60,650 nt of DNA from a virus. The notes under the pieces are model-generated. The model saw nothing but the letters and a program-made list of their open reading frames with translations, was not told the DNA's origin and ran no database searches. The position numbers were made by a program, and so were the translations under genes. Shown piece after piece: positions 5,806 to 12,682 of this stretch; within the stretch, counting starts at the first letter, position 1, and each line of letters starts with the position of its first letter. The DNA lies in the IMG/VR virus record IMGVR_UViG_3300006924_000018, positions 1 through 60,650 of that record. One strand, written 5' to 3'.

Positions 5806-6510
5806 ATGGCAGTTTTTCTATTCGACATCGACAATACAATTACTCCTCCTCGGCAACGTATGACCGAGGAGTTTCTTGAGTTTTTCTTGCCGTTCTGTAT
5901 TGAAAACAAAGTTTATCTTTGCACCGGCTCTGACTGGCCAAAGGTCACCGAGCAGGTGCCAACAGAGATTCTAGAAATCGTCGAAGGCGTATTTACCTGT
6001 TCTGGTAATGCCCTTTGGCGCGATATGCACGAGCAAGAGAGCTGGAGGAATGACTGGCAGGTGCCGGCAGAAGTTCTTACAGAGCTTATCAAGTTCTCTA
6101 GCAGTACAAAGTCTCCTCACGTTACGGGACGTCACCTTGAAACTCGTGTTGGGATGGTGAACTTCAGCACTATCGGAAGAAACTGTACTCAAGAGCAGCG
6201 TGAAGAGTATGAAGAGTGGGATAATGAGGTTGGTGAGCGTCGACATATTGTCGATGTATTGTCAGTGAAGTTCCCAGATCTCGATTTTAATATTGGCGGA
6301 CAGATTAGCATCGACATCCACCCAAAGGGCAACGACAAATCCAGAGCAGTTCTTCTAGCAACTGCTTGGGAGCAAGACGAGATTCTTTTCTTTGGTGACA
6401 GATTGATGCCCGGTGGCAATGATTGGGCTGTCACAAAGGTCCTAAAGGAACAAAATTGTGTAAAGGTCGATAGTTGGCAAGATACTTTGAGTTTTTTGTC
6501 TAGAATTTAA
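5806..6510 (+). CDS. Phosphomannomutase, HAD superfamily
   Basis: This 234-residue protein matches the eukaryotic-type alpha-phosphomannomutase family, which interconverts mannose-6-phosphate and mannose-1-phosphate in GDP-mannose synthesis. The HAD motif F-D-I-D-N-T lies at residues 6-11 (D7 nucleophile, D9 acid/base), followed by T-P-P-R. 'TGSDWPKVTEQV', 'CSGNALWR', 'RVGMVNFSTIGRNC', 'GGQISIDIHPKGNDK' and 'FFGDRLMPGGNDW' each align with a family motif. Length is slightly below the usual 245-260. It has its own sigma-70-like promoter, so it may be expressed early. It may feed the glycosyltransferase operon at 19.5-25.7 kb, although no GDP-mannose pyrophosphorylase is seen. Confidence 0.85.
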   Translation: MAVFLFDIDNTITPPRQRMTEEFLEFFLPFCIENKVYLCTGSDWPKVTEQVPTEILEIVEGVFTCSGNALWRDMHEQESWRNDWQVPAEVLTELIKFSSSTKSPHVTGRHLETRVGMVNFSTIGRNCTQEQREEYEEWDNEVGERRHIVDVLSVKFPDLDFNIGGQISIDIHPKGNDKSRAVLLATAWEQDEILFFGDRLMPGGNDWAVTKVLKEQNCVKVDSWQDTLSFLSRI

Positions 6511-6519
6511 CTATTTATA
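6510..6519 (+). promoter_or_regulatory. ACTATTTATA element
   Basis: It overlaps the last base of the TAA stop at 6508-6510 and starts 34 bases before the ATG at 6544. It differs by one base from the ACTATTTATT copies. Confidence 0.45.
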
Positions 6520-6543
6520 ACGTAACCAAAAGTGAGGATGATT

Positions 6544-6945
6544 ATGCAGATCACAGAAAGCAAGCTACGCTCTATTATTATGGAAGAGTATGGCAGAGCA
6601 TCACGCGACCTTAAGATGGAAGCTGAAAAGGCTCGTATGAAAGATTCTGGTAAGGAAGTACACGTAGTTGCTGCAGATGGTCCCGGCGATCAAGCGGTTA
6701 TCGACAGAGACGGTGATGGCCCAGCCAAGCCAGAGATGGTCGATGAGAAGGATGTCGAAATCCTAAAAGAGGATGTAGACGTTCTTGAGGCCGCACACAG
6801 CGCACTTGTTGGCCTAATTAGCAACATCGAGAAGTCAGACTTTACACACAACAGCAACAAGCAAATTGCTCTCAGAGCGCTTGATATTGCTATGCAGACT
6901 CTCGGCACAGATATGCTAGGCGACAAGTTCGAAGACAAGATGTGA
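6544..6945 (+). CDS. Acidic protein with ITESKL-type N-terminal tag
   Basis: I start at ATG 6544, six bases after GAGG, because it places M-Q-I-T-E-S-K-L-R-S-I-I-M-E-E at the N-terminus, parallel to the internal start at 4229. A GTG at 6532 is in frame but lacks a site. The product has 133 residues. The tag ends in I-M-E-E, an I-x-E sequence like a gp21 cleavage site. The middle is acidic with 'DGPGDQAVIDRDGDGPAKP', and the end is helical. I do not recognise a family. It is likely a head-internal or structural protein coupled to the next gene. Confidence 0.65.
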   Translation: MQITESKLRSIIMEEYGRASRDLKMEAEKARMKDSGKEVHVVAADGPGDQAVIDRDGDGPAKPEMVDEKDVEILKEDVDVLEAAHSALVGLISNIEKSDFTHNSNKQIALRALDIAMQTLGTDMLGDKFEDKM

Positions 6946-6953
6946 GGCTGACT

Positions 6954-8288
6954 ATGAAGCCAGAAGAACTAGAAGAGCTAAACCTTCTTGACGAGAAGAA
7001 GAAAAAGAAGCAACAAAAGGGCAAGAAAAGAGCTCGTAAGGTTGCATCTCGTAAAAAGAAGAAGAAGGATGACCGTTGTACACGCATTGCTAAGCGAAAG
7101 TATGACGTCTGGCCTTCTGCGTATGCTTCTGGCGCTGTAGTTCAGTGTCGTCGTGGCAAGATTTGGAAGGGCCTCAAGGAAGAACAAGAAGGCCCTCTAG
7201 TGGCTGCAGAGGCAGTTATCCTAGATACTTTGAAGGTCGAGGGCGGCGCTGCCGGATTGGAGCCTCTAGAGAAGGCTGTTGAAGCCATAGAACTACCAGA
7301 GGATTTTAACCTAGTGGAGTTCCTTAAGTCTCTTGACTCTGTGGGACAGCACGAAGACGGCGACTATTACGCCGTTCAGGGACTAGAGCAAAACGTCAAA
7401 GAAAACACTGAGTATCAAGATCTTGTTATGCGGTTGGTTCTAGAAAAGCTAGAAACTATGCTAAAAGAAGACGACGACGAAGGTCTTGATAGGTGGTTTA
7501 AGCGCAAGGGGCCTCGCGGTAAGACCGGTGGATGGGTTGATTGTAATACCTGTCGGAAAAATAAAAAGACCGGTCGCACGGAGTGCAAGCAGTGCGGACG
7601 TGAAAAGGGAGAGAAGCGAGCGAAGTATCCTTCCTGCCGCCCTACGCCGGGTGCTTGCAAAGATAAGGGCAAAGGCACATCTTGGGGTAAAAAGTCCGCA
7701 AAGCGATCCAAGCGCAAAAAGAAGATGAAGGAAGCAAGAGACCAAGTTATTTCTATGCTACAAGAGCGCGTCTTTTTGCCCGGACTAAAAGAGCACGTTC
7801 AGAAAGGTATTCCAGTACACGAGAATTTCTATCGGGTTGGATCACCTTGTTTCTTTAATATGTTCAAGCAAGCTAGAGACGCCCACAAAGCGGGTCTCTA
7901 CAACACGGACAATGAAGATGAGCTCTACTACCTAAATGAGACCAACATTGGCGAGAAGGGCCTTTATGAGGGCGAGGAGGTTTATCTAGACTTCCCTTTC
8001 CTCAACGAAGCAGAATACCAAGGCAAAAAGGTTGAGCTTGGCAAGCCTAAGCGCGGTGGTTCCAAGAAGTTCTATGTTTACGTTAAGGACGGCGACAAAG
8101 TAAAGAAGGTCTCTTTCGGATCACCTGATATGCCGCTTCGTATTAGCAACGATAAAGCTAGGGCTTCTTTTGTGGCGCGTCACAATTGCAAGGAAAAGAA
8201 GCCAAGGACCTCCGCAGGCTACTGGTCTTGTAGAATTGGACGCTACCCACATCTTACTGGTGCCAAGAAGAAGTACACTTGGTGGTAA
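6954..8288 (+). CDS. Multi-module basic Cys-containing phage protein (DUF5872-like)
   Basis: ATG 6954 follows GAGG at six bases, giving 444 residues. It begins with a very basic stretch (about 16-45, many Lys). 'CTRIAKRKYDVWPSAYASGAVVQCRRG' follows, then an acidic linker, then 'WVDCNTCRKNK...CKQCGREK...YPSCRPTPGAC', both resembling DUF5872-type modules. 'GIPVHENFYRVGSPCFFNMFKQAR' to 'EVYLDFPF' is a third module, and 'FVARHNC...AGYWSCRIGRYPHL' near the end a fourth. I know these modules as separate segments in other marine phage proteins; that is from memory. The Cys pairs suggest zinc binding. 'F-L-N-E-A' near residue 351 could be a prohead-protease site. Likely a DNA-associated virion protein. 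Confidence 0.55.
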   Translation: MKPEELEELNLLDEKKKKKQQKGKKRARKVASRKKKKKDDRCTRIAKRKYDVWPSAYASGAVVQCRRGKIWKGLKEEQEGPLVAAEAVILDTLKVEGGAAGLEPLEKAVEAIELPEDFNLVEFLKSLDSVGQHEDGDYYAVQGLEQNVKENTEYQDLVMRLVLEKLETMLKEDDDEGLDRWFKRKGPRGKTGGWVDCNTCRKNKKTGRTECKQCGREKGEKRAKYPSCRPTPGACKDKGKGTSWGKKSAKRSKRKKKMKEARDQVISMLQERVFLPGLKEHVQKGIPVHENFYRVGSPCFFNMFKQARDAHKAGLYNTDNEDELYYLNETNIGEKGLYEGEEVYLDFPFLNEAEYQGKKVELGKPKRGGSKKFYVYVKDGDKVKKVSFGSPDMPLRISNDKARASFVARHNCKEKKPRTSAGYWSCRIGRYPHLTGAKKKYTWW

Positions 8289-8289
8289 G

Positions 8290-8580
8290 ATGGAAAAGTT
8301 TCCTTTTGAAGAGATTGCCCTAGAGAACAACCTCAAGCTTCGAACGTTTTCACCAGATGTGGATACTGAAGAGTTGGTGTGGCACCGTGACCGTGAAGAC
8401 CGAAAGGTTTTCATTGTTGAGTCTGGTGGTTGGCAATTGCAAATGGATAATGAAATTCCACAATTGTTGGAGAACACAGCTACTTATAGTATACCTGCAA
8501 GGGTCTTTCACCGTGTAATCAAGGGTGAGGGAACTTTGATTGCCTTAATTGAAGAAAAGCCTTTTGGAGAAAACAAATGA
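8290..8580 (+). CDS. Small cupin-fold protein
   Basis: I start at ATG 8290, two bases after the preceding stop. The frame is open back to 8170 but that part lies inside the gene before. The 96-residue protein has the order 'ELVWHRDREDRKVFIVESGGWQLQMDNEIP' then 'ATYSIPARVFHRVIKGEGTLIALIEE', which fits a cupin beta-barrel with a His in each of the two cupin motifs. Similar small proteins occur in T4-like phages. A metal-dependent enzyme or a sugar-binding role is possible, but the substrate cannot be told. Confidence 0.6.
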   Translation: MEKFPFEEIALENNLKLRTFSPDVDTEELVWHRDREDRKVFIVESGGWQLQMDNEIPQLLENTATYSIPARVFHRVIKGEGTLIALIEEKPFGENK

Positions 8581-8996
8581 TCAAGATTATTATTGGCAAA
8601 GTAATGGATATGGTCTGCCCAAAGGCTACACAAGACCTTGAGCTGAATACTAAGAACAGGAACGCAGCAATCAAGGAAGACTATATTCAGTATGGGCCAT
8701 TAAACCTAAGCGATGAAGATTACTGGGATAGAGCAGCCGAACACTGGAACACTACACCAGAGGTTGCCAAAGAGTCAAAGTGCTCCAACTGTGTGGCATT
8801 TGACATCTCTCCTAGAATGTTGAAGTGTATGCCGGGACCAACTTCGGAACCCATTGAGGACGAAGACGGCTACCTAGGCTACTGCTATATGCACCATTTT
8901 AAGTGCCATTCAGCAAGAACTTGCTACACTTGGGCCGCAGGCGGCCCCATCAAGAGTGATGAAGTTTCTATGGAATGGCAAAAGAAGAGTGAATAA
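8577..8996 (+). CDS. Cys-rich metal-binding protein
   Basis: This 139-residue protein overlaps the previous gene by ATGA. The C-terminal half holds 'CSNCVAFD', 'LKCMPG', 'GYCYMHHFKCHSARTCYTW', so six or more Cys and several His within about 50 residues. That is suited to an iron-sulfur cluster or zinc. C-x-x-C, a Cys some 15 residues later and G-Y-C resemble the HiPIP ligand order, but the match is loose. The N-terminus is charged and ordinary. Soluble, no signal peptide. Function unknown. Confidence 0.6.
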   Translation: MIKIIIGKVMDMVCPKATQDLELNTKNRNAAIKEDYIQYGPLNLSDEDYWDRAAEHWNTTPEVAKESKCSNCVAFDISPRMLKCMPGPTSEPIEDEDGYLGYCYMHHFKCHSARTCYTWAAGGPIKSDEVSMEWQKKSE

Positions 8997-9307
8997 TGAA
9001 AAGATATGAACTACTTGCTACTCCTAATAGCAGCGCAGAGAAAATTAACGAAAACAGGGAAGCTTCTCCGACAGAGTATTACCCTACTCAGGCTTTAAGT
9101 CAGGCCAAGTACAAGTTCTATGAGAACACTATGATGCAGATTGGACGTCTTGTGTCACAGATGGCGAAGGAAGCACAGGCATCTGGCTTGCGAGGCGATG
9201 ATGTTGATTACCTTCTCGATGACACTTTTCCACGGTTAGAGGACGCCGTTGCTTACGCAAAGAGCGTTGTTGAAGTTTTAAGGAACAAAAAGGAAGATGA
9301 AGACTAA
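8996..9307 (+). CDS. Small helical protein of unknown function
   Basis: This 103-residue protein starts at ATG 8996, overlapping the preceding stop (TAATG). It has a short polar N-terminus, then helices 'ALSQAKYKFYENTMMQIGRLVSQMAKEAQASG' and 'FPRLEDAVAYAKSVVEVLRNKKEDED'. It has no Cys and no motif I can name. It lies inside a run of small overlapping genes (8290-10140) that are probably translated from one message. Confidence 0.6.
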   Translation: MKRYELLATPNSSAEKINENREASPTEYYPTQALSQAKYKFYENTMMQIGRLVSQMAKEAQASGLRGDDVDYLLDDTFPRLEDAVAYAKSVVEVLRNKKEDED

Positions 9308-9560
9308 CAAAATCTTTGGTAAAAGATCTGACCTTAAGGTTGGTGACCTAGTTTGGTGGACTGATTTGGACAATATCCGCCACAAGAACTATGGTGTTAT
9401 CAAAGAGTTTGAATTGGTTTCGAAAGGTGGAAGGTTTGTTTGGATGGCCATAGTATTTCAGGTCGAAAAAATGAAATACCATACTTTTTTAACTTCTATT
9501 TTGCACAAAGAAGACAAACAGGATAAATTAGATATTAGGGCGAACACTTATGCAATGTAA
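9297..9560 (+). CDS. Small basic beta protein of unknown function
   Basis: This 87-residue protein overlaps the preceding gene by 11 bases. The pattern 'LKVGDLVWWTDLDNIRHKNYGVIKEF...GRFVWMAIVFQV' looks like a small SH3-like barrel (G-D-L-V followed by G-V-I), as in many short phage proteins. No catalytic residues can be named. It overlaps the protease gene at 9550 by 11 bases. Confidence 0.6.
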   Translation: MKTNKIFGKRSDLKVGDLVWWTDLDNIRHKNYGVIKEFELVSKGGRFVWMAIVFQVEKMKYHTFLTSILHKEDKQDKLDIRANTYAM

Positions 9561-10140
9561 GATCAAAAACTATACAAAGTATGATATGTCTGATGTCATT
9601 GACATTTTGAAGAAGTTCATCCCATATGCTAAAAAGAAGATGGGCTTCGATAAGCCGGTCGATGTTGATCTTGTGTCCGACCCAGAGAACGGCGTCGACC
9701 CTCTCGGAAAGACAGCATATTATGTTCCTGATGAGATGAAGGTTGTTATTTATACTGATAATCGACATCCAAAAGATATTCTTCGTTCGGTTTCACACGA
9801 ACTTATGCACCACGCACAAAACTGCCGTGGGGATTTCGACAAGATTTCTACTCCTATGACTCTAGGATATGCCCAAGAAGATCCACATCTCCGTAATATG
9901 GAGAAGGAAGCATACGAAGCTGCGTATATCTTTAGAGACTTCACAGACCAGCACTTTGGCGAAGGCTACCAAAAGAAAGAACTCAACGAATGGAAGACCG
10001 AAACTTTGTTTGATCGACTAAATAGTAAGTGGGCAACAGGTGCCGAAATCGAATTCATCGTTGAGAACAATCTACAAAAGGTCAGCCCTATTGGTAGTCA
10101 ACGAAGAGTTATTTACGAGAGACTAAAGAATGCCAAGTAA
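9550..10140 (+). CDS. HExxH zinc metallopeptidase
   Basis: This 196-residue protein has 'RSVSHELMHHAQNCRG' with H-E-L-M-H at 83-87 and a likely third ligand in 'NMEKEAYEAAY' about 30 residues later, a gluzincin layout. The N-terminus predicts a small alpha/beta domain. The C-terminus (about 140-196) adds helices 'LFDRLNSKWATGAEIEFIV'. Unlike the protease at 604 it lacks the LLENW tag, so it is not an obvious injected protein. It may act on virion proteins during assembly or on a host protein. I do not recognise it as the prohead protease, which is a serine protease in T4. Confidence 0.75.
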   Translation: MQCKIKNYTKYDMSDVIDILKKFIPYAKKKMGFDKPVDVDLVSDPENGVDPLGKTAYYVPDEMKVVIYTDNRHPKDILRSVSHELMHHAQNCRGDFDKISTPMTLGYAQEDPHLRNMEKEAYEAAYIFRDFTDQHFGEGYQKKELNEWKTETLFDRLNSKWATGAEIEFIVENNLQKVSPIGSQRRVIYERLKNAK

Positions 10141-12415
10141 CAGTACGGGAACTATTACATCGGTTGTCGATGCAAATATGGTCATCTTTAGAGGTGGCTG
10201 TACTATTGGCGGTTTCGATTGTTGGACGGATGCCAAGAATGGTGTGGATGGCTCGGGTGCTATTACCCTTAATACGACTGCACAGTCGCAAGCTCGCGGT
10301 ATTGGTGTCGACGATGACCCTAACGGCAACTATGTACAGATTCGTAGATCTTACTTTGTTTTCGACACAAGTGCGATTACAACTGCCAGTGTTGTAACTG
10401 GTGCAGAGTATTCTTTCTTCATTCCAGCTGGCACTGTTACGGCTGGTGGTGTGTACAAGCTTGTTAAGCTTTCCGATAACACTACCGGCAGCTACAATGG
10501 CGGTAGCCCAGTAGCATTTAGTTCAGATGACTTTAACGCTTTTGACGGCGTGTCAACACCCACTGATAGCTTTGCTGGGCAGTCAACCGACTATAGCGAT
10601 GCTTTTACGGGCCTTACTGCGGCTACTTACAATTCCGTAACCCTCACACAAAATGCGCTTGACGATATGGTGGCAAACGACGAAATTAAGTTTGCTATGA
10701 TCGAATACACATATGACTACACTGACAACAACCCTCGGGATGCTGGGTTGGATGGGTTTATGACAGTTGGTACTTTCTATAGTGAATCAACAGACGCCAA
10801 TAAACGCCCAAAGATTGACTATTCGCTCTTTACTCCTGATACACAGGGCACTGACGACGTGTCTACTTTTGCGTATGCTCTCTCTAATGGCCGGTCTTTA
10901 GCGTTTGGTGAAGGAGAAACATTTAGTCCTTTTAGCGACGCAAGTTACACATCCCCTGATTTTACAGAGCACACTAATGTTGTTGTGTTTGACAGTAGTG
11001 ATACTGCGACCGGTCGAGGTAGTTTTACCGTAACTCGCTCCGGCAGTTATATGGCCGTATTTGTGGCTAGAGTAGGTTCAAACGATGCTGAAAGAAACGT
11101 CGTCACATCTAGAATCAAGCTAAACAGTACTCCCCAAATTACAGCACAGTTTGGCGTAGATTCGAGTTTAGGGCAGGTCGAGAGAACTTCCCACGCAGTC
11201 CTAAAAGACTTGGCAGCCGATGATGTAATTACTTTTGACCTATCGGTCACCGGAGATCTTCAAAGCGATGCAATCACTTCAAGGGCCGGCACTGCAGCCT
11301 TCATTTATTACCTCGACGAAGGCTTTGGAAACTTGCACATTACTGCCGAGACTACGCCGGCATCTACAGCAGAATACAACCCGTTTGACGCTACAACTGC
11401 TCCGGGTAGTGGTGCCACAATTGTAAAAACATACGACGACGGAGGCAGGGTTGTTGAAGCACCAAGTGCAAATTCTGGCTCACTCAAGGTATCACAGACG
11501 TCAAGAGCGTTCACTGTTGCTAACTTGTACTCAACATCAGCTGAGGTTAGCGACCACTCTGTCGACAATTATGTAAAAAAGAATGGCACTCCTTTGAGTT
11601 ACCAAAGAGTAAGACTAGATCTGCAGCAGGACAGTGTTGAATCAACTCTTGTAGCGATGGATGAGCACAGCACCAATGATACCTTCTTTACTACTATGGA
11701 TGGCGTGCTATCAAACGACATTAAGACCTCGGCTGGATCTAGTTTCAGCGTTATCGAAGTCCCTTCTGTCGCTAACTTTGCTAGTGTGGGTCTATTAAAT
11801 AATACTGATCAAGTTACAGCGCTCAACGTGCTCAATCCGTTTGATGAAGATTACTCAAGTACTTGGGGAGTCAACGCTGCTAGCTCAAGCGTTATGTATG
11901 ATTCTGGTTCCGGGCGGTTTTACCTTGGGAGAGATGGTAACTACGCGATGGTTCTATCGGCACTTTATAACGTTGGCGGCGATACCGAAGTTGGCTTGAG
12001 TGTAAGAAAGAACGGAACTTCTGTATATACGTTCGACCAGACTTTCGATTCCGATACCGACCCACAAGAACAAACAAATATCATTTTGTTCAACAGCGCT
12101 TCAGGTGGAGACTACATTGATGTGTTTACCTCTGCTTCTGCAGCTGATCACTTCTTGCGGGCTGGTACATCCGTATTTATGTTCGAGCTTACGGGAACTT
12201 TGTATGTCCCGCCACCGCCGCCGACACCACCTAGCGAGGCCGTAACTGGATCTTTTTATTCACCAGAGTACGTAATTAATACTTATGCCGATCTGTCAGC
12301 ACAGTACGATAAAGCAGTAGCTCAGGTGCCATTTGCGCTAGGTACACCCGGACCCGGAAGATTGAGACTTCTATCAAAGGCACCAGTAATTTCCACTGGG
12401 AATAAAAAGAACTAA
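10130..12415 (+). CDS. Modular virion fiber protein
   Basis: The 761-residue protein is beta-rich and Ser/Thr/Asp-rich. Residues about 1-235 resemble a DNRLRE-type structural domain ('QIRRSYFVFDTSAITTASVVTGAEYSF'). After that, three related modules of about 120-140 residues follow. Each has a phrase like 'SGSYMAVFVARV', then a strand with 'R-x-K-x-N-x-T', then 'D-x-x-x-x-x-x-E', and closes with 'AGTxxFxxxL', as in C1q/TNF-like jelly rolls. A proline run (P-P-P-P-P-T-P-P) precedes a short tail ending in 'RLRLLSKAP'. It is a likely tail or head fiber with trimeric beta domains. The start overlaps the protease gene by 11 bases. Confidence 0.65.
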   Translation: MPSNSTGTITSVVDANMVIFRGGCTIGGFDCWTDAKNGVDGSGAITLNTTAQSQARGIGVDDDPNGNYVQIRRSYFVFDTSAITTASVVTGAEYSFFIPAGTVTAGGVYKLVKLSDNTTGSYNGGSPVAFSSDDFNAFDGVSTPTDSFAGQSTDYSDAFTGLTAATYNSVTLTQNALDDMVANDEIKFAMIEYTYDYTDNNPRDAGLDGFMTVGTFYSESTDANKRPKIDYSLFTPDTQGTDDVSTFAYALSNGRSLAFGEGETFSPFSDASYTSPDFTEHTNVVVFDSSDTATGRGSFTVTRSGSYMAVFVARVGSNDAERNVVTSRIKLNSTPQITAQFGVDSSLGQVERTSHAVLKDLAADDVITFDLSVTGDLQSDAITSRAGTAAFIYYLDEGFGNLHITAETTPASTAEYNPFDATTAPGSGATIVKTYDDGGRVVEAPSANSGSLKVSQTSRAFTVANLYSTSAEVSDHSVDNYVKKNGTPLSYQRVRLDLQQDSVESTLVAMDEHSTNDTFFTTMDGVLSNDIKTSAGSSFSVIEVPSVANFASVGLLNNTDQVTALNVLNPFDEDYSSTWGVNAASSSVMYDSGSGRFYLGRDGNYAMVLSALYNVGGDTEVGLSVRKNGTSVYTFDQTFDSDTDPQEQTNIILFNSASGGDYIDVFTSASAADHFLRAGTSVFMFELTGTLYVPPPPPTPPSEAVTGSFYSPEYVINTYADLSAQYDKAVAQVPFALGTPGPGRLRLLSKAPVISTGNKKN

Positions 12416-12420
12416 TTATT
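12411..12420 (+). promoter_or_regulatory. ACTAATTATT element
   Basis: It overlaps the TAA stop of the fiber gene and starts 27 bases before the ATG at 12438. It differs from ACTATTTATT by one base. A strong AGGAGGGG ribosome-binding site follows at 12427-12434. Confidence 0.4.
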
Positions 12421-12437
12421 AAATATAGGAGGGGATT

Positions 12438-12677
12438 ATGAACCCAAGAAGAAGACGTGAACTCCGACGCCAGCGTGCAGAAGCTGCGGCTGCAAAGATC
12501 GAAGTTGCACCAGTAGTTGAAGCACCAGTTGTCGAGGCGCCAGTTGTCGAGGCTCCTGTTGTAGAAGAGGCGCCTGTAGTTGAGGAGGCACCAGCCGCCG
12601 AGGTTGCAGAGGAGAAGCCAAAGAAGACCACACGTCGTCGCAAGACACGTAAGCCAGCTGCTAAGAAAGCGGAGTGA
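12438..12677 (+). CDS. Repeat-rich protein with basic ends
   Basis: This 79-residue protein has one of the strongest ribosome-binding sites in the window (AGGAGGGG). The N-terminus is Arg-rich (N-P-R-R-R-R-E-L-R-R-Q-R). The centre has five copies of P-V-V-E-A or P-V-V-E-E-A, and the C-terminus is rich in Lys, Arg, Thr and Ala like a histone H1 tail. It has no Cys, no aromatic residues and no fold of its own expected. The strong site and basic ends suggest an abundant DNA-binding or head-internal protein. The repeat number may vary between relatives. Confidence 0.65.
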   Translation: MNPRRRRELRRQRAEAAAAKIEVAPVVEAPVVEAPVVEAPVVEEAPVVEEAPAAEVAEEKPKKTTRRRKTRKPAAKKAE

Positions 12678-12682
12678 TTTAA

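Noticed and set aside
8170-8289. An upstream extension of the cupin-like gene
   Set aside because: It lies in the coding end of the preceding gene, and the cupin pattern begins only after ATG 8290.
9550-10140. Prohead protease
   Set aside because: T4-type prohead proteases are serine enzymes; this one is an HExxH zinc protease.
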